A stretch of 64,000 bases of DNA from Bacteroidota bacterium (GTDB lineage Bacteria > Bacteroidota > Bacteroidia > B-17B0 > Aurantibacillaceae): the NCBI GenBank assembly GCA_021155905.1, contig JAJNBG010000001.1, positions 1 through 64,000 of the forward strand, written 5' to 3'. The position numbers and the translations under genes are program-made. The notes beneath the pieces were generated by a model. The model was not told the DNA's origin and ran no database searches. It saw nothing but the letters and a program-made list of their open reading frames with translations. How positions within the stretch are numbered: position 1 is the stretch's first letter; every line of letters starts with the position of its first letter. Shown piece by piece: positions 34,618 through 43,488 of this stretch.

Positions 34618-36195
34618 ATGATCATTATTGGTACACGCGGGAGCGATCTGGCACTTTGGCAAGCTAATTTCACAAAAGACCTTTTAGAAAAACAAGGTCA
34701 CGAAGTTGAGATAAAAATCATCGAAACCAAAGGGGACACTTCGCAGCAATGGAACACAAGTTTTGACAAATTAGAAGGCAAAGGTTTTTTTACCAAAGAA
34801 CTGGAAGAAGCCTTGTTAGCAAAAACCATTGACGTTGCGGTACACTCTCATAAAGACTTACCTACTGAAAACCCGGATGGCTTAATTATCGCCGGTGTGT
34901 CTTCCCGGGAAAACCCGGCTGATTGGTTAATCATGCGCGAAGAAGCGGAAGACGATAAGCAAAAATTTAATTTAAAAAAAGGCGCTAAAGTCGGAACCTC
35001 TTCGGCCCGGAGAAAATCGCAACTACTGGCATTCAGACCTGACGTGGAAATAGCTGACCTCAGAGGAAATGTACCGACACGGATCAATAAATTAAAAGAA
35101 GGCCAATACGATGCCATTATATTAGCGGCTGCAGGTTTAGAACGTTTAGAGTTGGACTTATCTGATTTTACGGTAGAACAATTGGAACCAACTGAATTTA
35201 TTCCGGCACCGGCACAGGGCGTTTTAGCATGGCAAATCAGGGAAGATGATTATAAGCTGACTGACGTGTTTGATGCGGTGTGCGATTACGATGTCATGAT
35301 CAATATTAACATTGAACGTCGCATATTAAATTTATTGGATGGCGGTTGCCAATTACCTTTAGGCGTGTTTTGTGATACTGAATTAAACGACCAGGACCGC
35401 AAATTATTTAAAGTGTCTGTATCTTGTGCCGATGCCTGGGACAAACAACCTAAGCACTTGTACTACGAAACCACCAATACCGAAGATCTTCCTGAAAAAA
35501 TTGTTGAACATCTTCAGCGTATTTCACCAAAATCAATTTTTATTTCGCGAGAGGCGCACGAAAGCAATAACCTTAACCGATGGTTAAGCGACTTAGGGTT
35601 TAAAGTAGAATGCAAAAGCCTCATTGATCTGAAAAAACTAACGATCAAGGAATTGCCTAAAAGCGATTGGTTATTTTTTAGCAGCAAACATGCTGTGGAA
35701 TTTTTCTTTATGCAAAAACCGGACATTGGAACCACCAAGATTGGTTGCATTGGAAAATCCACTTCACAAGCCATTCGTGAATTGGGCCTGCGCGCAGATT
35801 TTATTGGCCAAAGCACGGACACTAAATTGGTAGGCAAACAATTTTCTGCACGCGTTGGTTTAGGAAAAGTCGTATTTCCTGTCGCCAGGGAAAGTATGAG
35901 AACCATACAGTGGCAATTCCCGAAACAACAAAATGTGATCGATTTACCGATTTACGCAGCACTGAAAGTCCCTCACGAAGTTGCTGAGTCGACCGACATC
36001 CTGGTATTTACCAGCCCCAGTAATGCCGAATCGTATTTAGAAAAAAATAAAATTCACCCGCATCAAAAAATAATCGCCATGGGGGAGGCCACTGAAAAAT
36101 CATTATTAAAAGCAAAAGTGAACGAGACGCAAATAACAAAGCCTTATTCGTTTGATGATATGGGTTTATACAGGGCCATTTTACACACGCTTTAA
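34618..36195 (+). CDS. hemC: Hydroxymethylbilane synthase fused to uroporphyrinogen-III synthase
   Basis: 525 aa against about 310 for HemC alone. Residues 1-300 are porphobilinogen deaminase: GTRGSDLALWQANF, VHSHKDLPTE, GTSSARRKSQLL, LRGNVPTRINKL, and the dipyrromethane-cofactor Cys244 in LDGGCQLPLG. Residues about 305-525 are a uroporphyrinogen-III synthase-type HemD half, with two Rossmann-like lobes (IFISREAHESNNLN at the start; ILVFTSPSNAESYL and IIAMGEATEKSLL near the end). The fusion would hand unstable hydroxymethylbilane straight to ring closure. Such fusions occur in other Bacteroidota and in Leptospira. Downstream partner: hemB. Confidence 0.9.
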   Translation: MIIIGTRGSDLALWQANFTKDLLEKQGHEVEIKIIETKGDTSQQWNTSFDKLEGKGFFTKELEEALLAKTIDVAVHSHKDLPTENPDGLIIAGVSSRENPADWLIMREEAEDDKQKFNLKKGAKVGTSSARRKSQLLAFRPDVEIADLRGNVPTRINKLKEGQYDAIILAAAGLERLELDLSDFTVEQLEPTEFIPAPAQGVLAWQIREDDYKLTDVFDAVCDYDVMININIERRILNLLDGGCQLPLGVFCDTELNDQDRKLFKVSVSCADAWDKQPKHLYYETTNTEDLPEKIVEHLQRISPKSIFISREAHESNNLNRWLSDLGFKVECKSLIDLKKLTIKELPKSDWLFFSSKHAVEFFFMQKPDIGTTKIGCIGKSTSQAIRELGLRADFIGQSTDTKLVGKQFSARVGLGKVVFPVARESMRTIQWQFPKQQNVIDLPIYAALKVPHEVAESTDILVFTSPSNAESYLEKNKIHPHQKIIAMGEATEKSLLKAKVNETQITKPYSFDDMGLYRAILHTL

Positions 36196-36208
36196 AAGTA
36201 AAATATAA

Positions 36209-36892
36209 ATGACACCTTTTCAAAATCCAACCATTTACCTTGGCGGTTTAAGAATAGATGAACCGATTACCACCCTCACTGATTTTTTGTTTATTGGTGT
36301 GTGTTTTTATGCTTTCCTAAAAACAAAACACTTATCGGCTTATAAGGGAATTAATTTGTATCGCTGGTTCTTTCTATTAACCGGTTTCTCCTCTTTAGTA
36401 GCCGCCTTAATTGGCCATGCGTTTTTATATTACTTCGGTTGGGAAGCAAAAATTTATGGTTGGGTAACAGGCATCATCAGCATTTCATTTGCCCAATTCG
36501 CAGCGTTGCACCACACACGATCAAGTATTAGTCCTTTTGCGTTTAAAGCATTTATGGTGGCCAATTACATTGAGATTATCACCGTTTCAATTCTATTGTT
36601 CGTTGTGTATTCATTTGCCATCGTAGAAATACACTCAGCTTATTCCCTGGTGATTAATGTGACGATTCTTGAATGCATACACTATAAAAAAACAAAATCG
36701 GCGGTTAGTAAAAACATGATTATTGGTGTTGGCATTGCTGTATTGGCAGTTATGTGTCATATATTTAAAATTGCGTTTTCGGTTTGGTTCAACCACCTGG
36801 ATCTGAGTCATATCTTTATGGCGCTGAGTATGTATATGATGTACAAAGCTATCAGCGCGTACCAACCTGAAAAATATAACACCTTAAACTAA
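36209..36892 (+). CDS. Seven-helix membrane protein inside the heme cluster
   Basis: 227 aa with about seven hydrophobic helices and short loops, one with TLTDFLFIGVCFYAF and one with LTGFSSLVAALIGHAFLYYF. A conserved-looking His (IGHAFL) and late His residues (CHIFKI, LSHIFMALSM) lie in or beside helices, which could bind metal or heme, but this is speculation. No named family is assigned with confidence. It sits 13 bp after hemCD and 4 bp before hemB, so it is co-transcribed with tetrapyrrole synthesis. Confidence 0.72.
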   Translation: MTPFQNPTIYLGGLRIDEPITTLTDFLFIGVCFYAFLKTKHLSAYKGINLYRWFFLLTGFSSLVAALIGHAFLYYFGWEAKIYGWVTGIISISFAQFAALHHTRSSISPFAFKAFMVANYIEIITVSILLFVVYSFAIVEIHSAYSLVINVTILECIHYKKTKSAVSKNMIIGVGIAVLAVMCHIFKIAFSVWFNHLDLSHIFMALSMYMMYKAISAYQPEKYNTLN

Positions 36893-36896
36893 AATC

Positions 36897-37871
36897 ATGA
36901 TCACACATCGTCCACGCAGAAACCGCAAATCGGAAGTCATCCGGAATTTAATCCAGGAAAATCACGTAAGCGTAAATGATTTTATTTTTCCGTTATTCTT
37001 AATCGATGGAAGGAATAAAAAGTCAGAGGTAAAATCCATGCCGGGAATTTTTCGTTTGAGTCCGGACTTAATGCTTAAAGAAATTGAGAGCTGCATGAAA
37101 TTAGGCATCATGACCTTTGATGTGTTTCCAAGCCTGACTGATAAATTCAAAGATAAAAGAGCTACCGAAAGCACCAATAAAAACGGCCTGTATTTAAAAA
37201 CACTGACTTTGATTAAAAAGAAATTTCCGGAAGCCTGCATCATGACCGACGTGGCCATGGATCCATACAGCAGCGACGGACACGACGGCTTAGTGAAAAA
37301 CGGCGAAATAGTAAATGATGAAACATTGGAGATACTCGCAAAAATGGCAGTAGCACAGGCCGAGTGTGGAATTGATATCATTGGGCCAAGCGACATGATG
37401 GATGGGCGCGTAGGTTACATACGCGATTCCTTAGATGACGCTGGATTTAGCAATGTGTCGATCATGAGCTATACAGCTAAATATGCCAGTGCTTTTTACG
37501 GTCCATTCAGAGATGCATTGGACAGTGCGCCGAAATTTGGTGATAAAAAAACGTACCAGATGAATCCTGCCAATAGTAAAGAAGCCCTGATTGAAGCGCA
37601 GCTGGATTTGGAAGAAGGTGCCGATTTTTTAATGGTGAAGCCTGCTTTATCTTACCTGGATATTATTAAGGACCTCAGTACAAATTTTGATTTGCCTATT
37701 GCTGCCTATAATGTAAGCGGTGAATATGCCATGGTGAAAGCAGCCGCAGCCAAAGGCTGGATCGACGGAGACAAGGTGCGGGATGAAATTTTATTAAGTA
37801 TGAAACGTGCCGGGGCATCAGTGATCCTGACCTATTTTGCTAAGGAATGGGCGTTAAAGCATAAAAAATAA
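36897..37871 (+). CDS. hemB: Delta-aminolevulinic acid dehydratase (porphobilinogen synthase)
   Basis: 324 aa TIM-barrel enzyme that condenses two 5-aminolevulinates to porphobilinogen. The Schiff-base lysines are Lys195 (SYTAKYASAFYGPFRD) and Lys248 (FLMVKPALSYLDI). The metal-site region reads MTDVAMDPYSSDGHDG, without the three cysteines of zinc-type enzymes, so this is a magnesium/potassium-type HemB by family rules. Last gene of the hemA-hemCD-hemB run. Confidence 0.95.
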   Translation: MITHRPRRNRKSEVIRNLIQENHVSVNDFIFPLFLIDGRNKKSEVKSMPGIFRLSPDLMLKEIESCMKLGIMTFDVFPSLTDKFKDKRATESTNKNGLYLKTLTLIKKKFPEACIMTDVAMDPYSSDGHDGLVKNGEIVNDETLEILAKMAVAQAECGIDIIGPSDMMDGRVGYIRDSLDDAGFSNVSIMSYTAKYASAFYGPFRDALDSAPKFGDKKTYQMNPANSKEALIEAQLDLEEGADFLMVKPALSYLDIIKDLSTNFDLPIAAYNVSGEYAMVKAAAAKGWIDGDKVRDEILLSMKRAGASVILTYFAKEWALKHKK

Positions 37872-37906
37872 AAAATTAGTAATAGTTTTTATCTTAGTAT
37901 TTAAAT

Positions 37907-38674
37907 ATGCCAAGGATACAAAAATACATATGTGTGGTTTTTTATGCTGCGTTAACTTCCTGCGCAACACACTCTTTATATGTTCCCACGATCGTCAACA
38001 CGCCTAACTTTGATAGTACAAACAGATACCAGATAAATGGGGCTTTAGGATTTGGTCATGCAGAACTGCAGGCTGCTGTTAGCCCATTAAGATCTTTTGG
38101 GGTCATACACAACATCTACTATTCGGGTAGAGGGAGAAACGTAGATTTAGCTCTGGGTTATTATAAAAACGATTTTCTTTTCAGAGGTTTTGGTTTTGAC
38201 ATTTTTGCCGGTTACGGCATTGGTGAAAGACAATATTGGGAGAAAACCAAACATTTGAGCGACAAGACCTATATGACATTCGATATTGATAATTCATTTC
38301 AAAAATATTATTCTCAAGCAGGCTTTTATAAAAGCATTAAAAGGCATCAGCTATCTTTCACTTTCAGGGCAAGCTATATTGATTACAAATGGTTCAATTA
38401 CACTGTTGAATATTCTACGATTAATAACACATCGGCAGCTTTTAATGCGAGCGATATAGTTAAAGATGACGGATTAACAGTGTCGTGTTTTGATTACATG
38501 CTAACTTATAAATATAGATTTTTTGGGATTGGCTTTTTTATTCAACCCGGGATATATATAAATAATGGGCCAAGCGATGAAACGAAAGACCTGCATTTTA
38601 GCAACCCAAAACAGTTTGTTTTAAATGCTGGCGTCAATGTCTATCTCGGGAAAAACAAAAAAACTAAGGCTTAA
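37907..38674 (+). CDS. Probable outer-membrane beta-barrel lipoprotein
   Basis: 255 aa. Signal peptide with LTSC (cysteine near residue 19). The body is made of alternating beta-strand segments with aromatic girdles (FGHAELQAAVSPL, VDLALGYYKNDFLFRGFGFDIFAGYGIGE) and ends in a strand VLNAGVNVYLGKNKK. This suggests an 8-10-stranded barrel of the kind many Bacteroidota annotate as hypothetical. Its 3' end overlaps the convergent HAD gene by 11 bp. Function unknown. Confidence 0.68.
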   Translation: MPRIQKYICVVFYAALTSCATHSLYVPTIVNTPNFDSTNRYQINGALGFGHAELQAAVSPLRSFGVIHNIYYSGRGRNVDLALGYYKNDFLFRGFGFDIFAGYGIGERQYWEKTKHLSDKTYMTFDIDNSFQKYYSQAGFYKSIKRHQLSFTFRASYIDYKWFNYTVEYSTINNTSAAFNASDIVKDDGLTVSCFDYMLTYKYRFFGIGFFIQPGIYINNGPSDETKDLHFSNPKQFVLNAGVNVYLGKNKKTKA

Positions 38675-39368
38675 CTTCCACCACCATTCCTTCCTGTGTG
38701 GTATAATAAACCGGAGTAGTTGCTTTTCGCAGCACTAAATAAGAAGTATAAATGTCCGAAAAATTTTTCCGTTCGGTTACTACCGTTTCGTAGTTCCCGT
38801 TTAAACCAATCATCAGTTCACAGGCTTCACGCACCGCTCCATCACCACTGGTAGCGCCGGTCACATAATCTGCCAGGTGATGTTTTAAAACATATTCGTT
38901 AAACAAGGGATTCGATTTACGCGGGATAAATATTCTTAAACCACATTCTTCTGCTAAACCAAGATCCAATACATCATCAAACACATACGCAATCTGATTC
39001 AATTGTATGTTATGCATGGAACACAAATGATTAGCGGCATCTATTTTATTAGCGAATTTGGAGTAAGAAGAATGAAAGCGCTCTCTCTCCACAAAGGTAA
39101 AGGCAGAACGGTTTTTTTCGCCTGAAATTATTGCGGTTGTAGGTATCTCTTTGTGTTGCAGGTAATATGAAAACCTCAGCAAATTAGTTCCCATGCTATC
39201 AATTTCACTAAAGCGACTGTTAAGCTCAAAATCTTTTCCGGCATCTGTAAACACGCCATCCCAATCAAAAACAAAGCCTTTGATGTTTTTCATTTTTTCA
39301 ATGAGAGACGCTTCGGGTAAAATAAAATCCCCGCCCACTTGCGTAAATACCTGTGTAAGATGTGACAT
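38664..39368 (-). CDS. HAD phosphatase, KdsC-like
   Basis: 234 aa. HAD motif I is FDWDGVFTD, with nucleophile Asp35 and acid/base Asp37. Motif II is the Ser of TAIISGEKN. Motif III/IV is YVFDDVLDLGLAEECG. The lack of a large cap and the order of motifs place it with the KdsC (3-deoxy-octulosonate 8-phosphate phosphatase) type. Unlike classic KdsC (about 170-180 aa), it carries about 28 extra N-terminal and 40 extra C-terminal residues, so the substrate may differ. Downstream of a transaldolase-CBS gene, but a terminator lies between them. Confidence 0.75.
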   Translation of the reverse strand: MSHLTQVFTQVGGDFILPEASLIEKMKNIKGFVFDWDGVFTDAGKDFELNSRFSEIDSMGTNLLRFSYYLQHKEIPTTAIISGEKNRSAFTFVERERFHSSYSKFANKIDAANHLCSMHNIQLNQIAYVFDDVLDLGLAEECGLRIFIPRKSNPLFNEYVLKHHLADYVTGATSGDGAVREACELMIGLNGNYETVVTERKNFSDIYTSYLVLRKATTPVYYTTQEGMVVEVKP

Positions 39369-39400
39369 ATTGAAATCCTGTTTTCTAAAAGTAAATTTAT

Positions 39401-39431
39401 AAAAAAAGCTTTACCTGTTCAGATAAAGCTT
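39401..39431 (-). terminator. Terminator after the transaldolase-CBS gene
   Basis: AAGCTTTA (39406-39413) / TAAAGCTT (39424-39431). Read on the minus strand, the hairpin runs into a T tract (complement of 39401-39407). It separates transcription of the transaldolase-like gene from the HAD gene. Confidence 0.72.
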
Positions 39432-39453
39432 CTTATGTAGTTTTGTTTCTTGA

Positions 39454-40464
39454 TTACCCTTTCATATCCTGGATGTCAAGCATACCAACCGGTTTACCAG
39501 CTTCCGTGACAACGATTGTATCAACGTTTGTTTTTTTGAATAAAGCGCTCGCGTCGTTTAATAAAACACCACCATCAATGGTGATTGGTTCACGGTATTC
39601 CAGATCAGATAAATTCTTTGTTAAAATATCGCGTCCTTTTTCCCCGATTAATTTTCTTAAACTGCCGTCCGTGAAAACGCCTTTTATGCTACCATCTGCT
39701 TTAGTCACAGTAACTGCACCATAACCAAATTCTGTCATTTTAATGATCGCGTCTGTAATCGAAGTACTTTCCAATACTGTTGGATTAGTTCCTTTGATCG
39801 CTTCCTTCACTTTTACCATCATTAAACGTGTATCCTGAATAAACTGATCAGTACCTAAGGTGGTGAAGTTGTTTTCAGTTAATTGTTTGATGATTTTTAG
39901 TGGGACCGTAATAGTGTGAACCCCTAAATTAATGGCATTACGCACATGCTCTGCGTTACGTACAGATGAGAACATAATTTTTGTATCGTATTCATACAGA
40001 TCAACCGCATTTACACATTGCTCAACTAAAGCCAACGCATCATGCCCCTGATCCTGTAAGCGACCTACTAAAGGACAAACGTATGTTGCACCAGCCTGCA
40101 TAGCCATATAAGCCTGCTGTAAAGTATACACTAAGTGAACATTTACCAAATACCCTTTATCGCGTAACATTTTACAGGCGCGCACACCTTCCAATGAAAC
40201 CGGGATTTTAAATACTGTTTTTTTCGGGTCCAATCCTAAAGCCAATTGACGTTCTGCTTCTGCAAGAACTTCTTCCGCCGAATTCCCCAAAGCTTCAATC
40301 TGAAGCACTGGAACTATTTTGCTTAATTTTACAATTGTACCATCAATATCTGTAATCCCTTCTTTCTGCATGAAAGTAGGCGTTGTTGTAAGACCGTTTA
40401 AAAATCCTAATTTAAAACCTTCTTCAATTTCTTTAAGGTTCGCTGAATCTAAGTATAATTCCAT
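39454..40464 (-). CDS. Transaldolase/fructose-6-phosphate aldolase-like enzyme fused to a CBS pair
   Basis: 336 aa. Residues 1-215 are a small-type transaldolase (TalC/FSA): MELYLDSANLKEIEE, Schiff-base Lys86 in VFKIPVSLEG, CPLVGRLQDQGHD and GVHTITVPLKIIKQL. Residues about 225-336 are two CBS motifs: ITDAIIKMTEFGYGAVTVT..GSIKGVFTDGSLRKLIGE, then LFKKTNVDTIVVTEAGKPVGMLDIQD. The CBS pair is very like that of arabinose-5-phosphate isomerases (KdsD/KpsF), where it binds nucleotide-like ligands. CBS fusion to a transaldolase is unusual. Small transaldolases are normally about 215 aa. Substrate uncertain: F6P aldolase, transaldolase or a specialised sugar-phosphate aldolase. Confidence 0.85.
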   Translation of the reverse strand: MELYLDSANLKEIEEGFKLGFLNGLTTTPTFMQKEGITDIDGTIVKLSKIVPVLQIEALGNSAEEVLAEAERQLALGLDPKKTVFKIPVSLEGVRACKMLRDKGYLVNVHLVYTLQQAYMAMQAGATYVCPLVGRLQDQGHDALALVEQCVNAVDLYEYDTKIMFSSVRNAEHVRNAINLGVHTITVPLKIIKQLTENNFTTLGTDQFIQDTRLMMVKVKEAIKGTNPTVLESTSITDAIIKMTEFGYGAVTVTKADGSIKGVFTDGSLRKLIGEKGRDILTKNLSDLEYREPITIDGGVLLNDASALFKKTNVDTIVVTEAGKPVGMLDIQDMKG

Positions 40465-40572
40465 GTTTTGTTTTTTGTTAATGCTTCAAATATAGGTTTT
40501 TAAACTCTAAATTTTTCAATTTTAATTTTGGGTTATTCCCCTGTTTTCAACACCGGGGTTAAGGCAAAGTTC

Positions 40573-41766
40573 TTAGGCTTCTATGGCACGAACACCCGGT
40601 AGACTGCCCTGTTCAATATATTCCAACAGAGCACCGCCGCCTGTACTCACATAACTTACCTCCTCAGCCAAATTATATTTGTTGATGGCCGCTACACTGT
40701 CTCCGCCACCGATCAATGAAAATGCTCCTTTTTTTGTGGCATCCGCAATGGCTAATGCCACTTGTTTAGTGCCGTTTTCAAAGCTGCTCATTTCAAAAAC
40801 GCCCATAGGGCCATTCCATAAAATGGTTTTTGAATTCTTAATCACTTCGCTGTACGTCTTAACGGTTCCGGTGCTAATATCCAATCCCATCCAACCATCC
40901 GGAATGCTCCGAATATCACTTTCTTTCGTATTAGCATCATTAGCAAAATTATCTGCTATGATCGCATCAGTCGGGATATATAAATTAACGCCTTTTGCTT
41001 TTGCTTTCTCTAACAACTCTTTGGCTAATTCCAGCTTGTCATCTTCACATAATGATTTCCCAATGGTACCACCCATTGCTTTAACAAATGTGAAAGCCAT
41101 GCCTCCGCCAATTAAAATATTATTAGCCTTACCCATTAATTGCTCAATGATCAAAATCTTATCGCCTACTTTTGCTCCACCAACAATGGCTGTGAATGGT
41201 TTTTCGGCACCGTTGATTACCTTGTCTATACTTGCCACCTCACCTGCCATCACATAGCCAAAACATTTTGCTTCCGGTTTAAAAAACTGCGCGATCACGG
41301 CCGTGGAAGCATGGGCGCGGTGAGCGGTTCCAAAGGCATCGTTTACATAAATATCTCCGTGCTTACTTAATTTTTCTGCAAAACCCATATCGCCTTTCTC
41401 TTCTTCTTTATAAAAGCGAAGGTTTTCGAGTAACAAAACCTGCCCGGGCTTTAAAGCGGAAGATTTTGCATAAGCATCATCACCGATACAGTCTTCAGTA
41501 AAAACCACCTCTGCTCCGGTCAGTTTATTAACTGTATTTACAATATGTTTTAAAGAATACTTATTGGTAGGGCCGTCTTTTGGTCTGCCTAAATGCGACA
41601 TTAATATAACACTTCCGCCTTTTTCCAGGATTTTTTTGATGGTTGGGGCGGCTGCTCTGATACGAGTATCGTCGGTTACTTCAAACGCATCATTCAAAGG
41701 AACATTAAAATCTACACGGATCAATGCTCTTTTGGCTGCAAAGTTTAAATTATCTATCGTTTTCAT
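40573..41766 (-). CDS. pgk: Phosphoglycerate kinase
   Basis: 397 aa glycolytic kinase that transfers phosphate between 1,3-bisphosphoglycerate and ADP. The N-terminal substrate domain has [19 protein letters not shown] and [15 protein letters not shown]. The C-terminal nucleotide domain has [34 protein letters not shown] and the final [11 protein letters not shown]. The length and both domains are complete. Monocistronic on the minus strand, 108 bp before the transaldolase-CBS gene. Confidence 0.96.
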   Translation of the reverse strand: MKTIDNLNFAAKRALIRVDFNVPLNDAFEVTDDTRIRAAAPTIKKILEKGGSVILMSHLGRPKDGPTNKYSLKHIVNTVNKLTGAEVVFTEDCIGDDAYAKSSALKPGQVLLLENLRFYKEEEKGDMGFAEKLSKHGDIYVNDAFGTAHRAHASTAVIAQFFKPEAKCFGYVMAGEVASIDKVINGAEKPFTAIVGGAKVGDKILIIEQLMGKANNILIGGGMAFTFVKAMGGTIGKSLCEDDKLELAKELLEKAKAKGVNLYIPTDAIIADNFANDANTKESDIRSIPDGWMGLDISTGTVKTYSEVIKNSKTILWNGPMGVFEMSSFENGTKQVALAIADATKKGAFSLIGGGDSVAAINKYNLAEEVSYVSTGGGALLEYIEQGSLPGVRAIEA

Positions 41767-41829
41767 TTATATGTTTTTAGCGCACAAATTTAATGTAATT
41801 ACCAAAACAATAAATCATTATCTTTAATT

Positions 41830-42558
41830 ATGTTTTACAGGTGTTTAATCATTATAAGCATTTTCATTGGTAGCCAGTTGAAAGCAGTTACCATTAGAAC
41901 AGTGGCGCCGGGTAACTGGGAAGATAATTTTGTCTGGAGCAATAACCAGGTTCCGGCCAGCCCTGATTCCATTATCGTTAGGCATTATCTCGTATTAAAT
42001 CAGAACTTAACCATCAATTCGCCAACGGTATTATTCGTTGATTCATTAGGGACTATTTGCGGAGAATATTTGGTGGAAACGGTGTGTGGGGCGTCACTCA
42101 TCAATTATGGCCATCTTTATTTAAATCAAATAAAAACAAGAGCCGGTTTCAACTATCACGTGATAGAGTGTAAAAATTTTATCAATATCAGCGGGTGCCC
42201 CCCAGGTGGCAGCGGTTATTTTAACTCTGTACCACCAAACGGAACCGTGAGTGTGTGGCCGCCGGTTTTATGTAAAACGCAGGATACTAATTGGGAAATC
42301 GGCACTATCGGTGTCGCAGAATTTGAAAACAGCTTTTTGAAGATTTATCCCAATCCTATCAAAAATGAAACATTAACCATTGTTACCTATAACGCTACTG
42401 AGCTAAAAATAACCAACCTGATTGGAAATGACCTTCTGAATAAACGTTTCGAAAATCAAACAGAAATGCAATTGAATTTTCTACCGAACGGTATCTATTT
42501 TTTAGAGCTGATTATTGGTAACCAAAAACTGATCAAAAAAATAATCAAATCCGATTAA
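41830..42558 (+). CDS. Small secreted protein with T9SS sorting domain
   Basis: 242 aa. Signal peptide (about 1-18); a short beta-solenoid-like body with GNWEDNFVWSNNQVP and ILVRHYLVLNQNLTI-like strands, the GxWxxxxxW opening seen in many T9SS proteins; four cysteines. A C-terminal sorting domain (about 170-242) has IYPNPIKNETL and LPNGIYFLELI. Divergent from pgk across 63 bp. Function of the body unknown. Confidence 0.82.
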   Translation: MFYRCLIIISIFIGSQLKAVTIRTVAPGNWEDNFVWSNNQVPASPDSIIVRHYLVLNQNLTINSPTVLFVDSLGTICGEYLVETVCGASLINYGHLYLNQIKTRAGFNYHVIECKNFINISGCPPGGSGYFNSVPPNGTVSVWPPVLCKTQDTNWEIGTIGVAEFENSFLKIYPNPIKNETLTIVTYNATELKITNLIGNDLLNKRFENQTEMQLNFLPNGIYFLELIIGNQKLIKKIIKSD

Positions 42559-42561
42559 TCT

Positions 42562-43020
42562 CTATTTCCTGGGAACGTCCTTAAACCGTCCGGTGAGTGA
42601 AGTAATTCCTCCGCCACCACCATTGCTCACAAAGTTTCCGGAAATTTTGTTATTGGCATTATCCGAGATAGTAATACATCCTCCTGATGCCATATATGTG
42701 AAGCTTGTTTCGGAATATGATAACGTATTTACTGAGGATGTCAATGTATATGTACCGGGTACCTGGGACGAAGTTTTGATATTAACCCTGGTTGCAATTC
42801 CGTGATAATAAGAGGTAATGGTTCTGAACGAACTATTGAAAAATGCGGAATCCGCATGAATATCAGAACCGCCGTTTTTTGAATAGGTAAACCCAACAGG
42901 CTCAGTAGTTATTCCTCCCACCGGGCAGGAGCTACAGGATTGCTCCGGTTCCTTTTTACAGGAAACGAAAGCAATAACAGTAAGTGTGATAACACTCAAC
43001 CAACTTTTCCCGATCCTCAT
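42562..43020 (-). CDS. Small lipoprotein of unknown function
   Basis: 152 aa. Lipobox FVSC at about residue 21, followed by KKEPEQ and a Cys pair (SCSSC). The remainder is a beta-sandwich-like domain rich in Ser/Thr (GTYTLTSSVNTLSYSE, SGGCITISDNANNKISGNF), reminiscent of small Bacteroidota lipoprotein families with a calycin-like fold. Convergent with the T9SS gene (3 bp apart) and 1 bp from the SPOR gene upstream, so the last two are probably one operon. Confidence 0.72.
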   Translation of the reverse strand: MRIGKSWLSVITLTVIAFVSCKKEPEQSCSSCPVGGITTEPVGFTYSKNGGSDIHADSAFFNSSFRTITSYYHGIATRVNIKTSSQVPGTYTLTSSVNTLSYSETSFTYMASGGCITISDNANNKISGNFVSNGGGGGITSLTGRFKDVPRK

Positions 43021-43021
43021 A

Positions 43022-43423
43022 TTAATTAAATTTAGTTGGCCTTACTTTGCTTTTCACAATAAAAGCATAGGGATAGTCTTCCTTTATTTTCTTCAATAAC
43101 TCGTAAGCTTCGAGCTTTGTTTTAAAATCCCCCACATTGACTACAAAATTAGGTTGCTGATATTCTTCGTAGGTAGGGATATCATAATATTTGGAAGAAA
43201 ATTTTGATTGCACTTCCCTCGCTTTGGTTTTATCAGCACTAAAATGAATCTTCACGCGGTAACCATCACTTTCTCCGCTCGTACGTCTGTGGTATTCCGC
43301 TTTTTTTTCCTGCAGGGCCCTTACCTTCAAAGATGTTTGGATAGACGTGCTGTTTGGATTTTCCTGGGAAATTAATCGCAGGGATAATGCTAAAAAAAGT
43401 ATTGAAAATAATGTGTATTTCAC
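43022..43423 (-). CDS. SPOR-domain exported protein
   Basis: 133 aa. A signal peptide (about 1-20, ending LISQ) precedes a SPOR-like domain (about 52-128) with GYRVKIHFSADKTKAREVQSKF, then PNFVVNVGDFKTKLEAYELLKKIKED. SPOR domains bind denuded peptidoglycan glycan strands at sites of division in other bacteria. GTG start; no ATG fits. It is followed 1 bp later by a small lipoprotein gene. Confidence 0.82.
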   Translation of the reverse strand: MKYTLFSILFLALSLRLISQENPNSTSIQTSLKVRALQEKKAEYHRRTSGESDGYRVKIHFSADKTKAREVQSKFSSKYYDIPTYEEYQQPNFVVNVGDFKTKLEAYELLKKIKEDYPYAFIVKSKVRPTKFN

Positions 43424-43488
43424 GGTTTAAAAGTAACTAAAATACATTAAAATCCTTAAATTAGCCCTGTTTTTTAACGAAAAATAAA

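Noticed and set aside
35514-35906. 130-codon minus-strand frame within hemCD
   Set aside because: It runs antisense to a well-conserved enzyme and has no recognisable protein features.
40679-41257. 192-codon plus-strand frame antisense to pgk
   Set aside because: Shadow of the codon pattern of pgk; hydrophobic but without family motifs or its own promoter.
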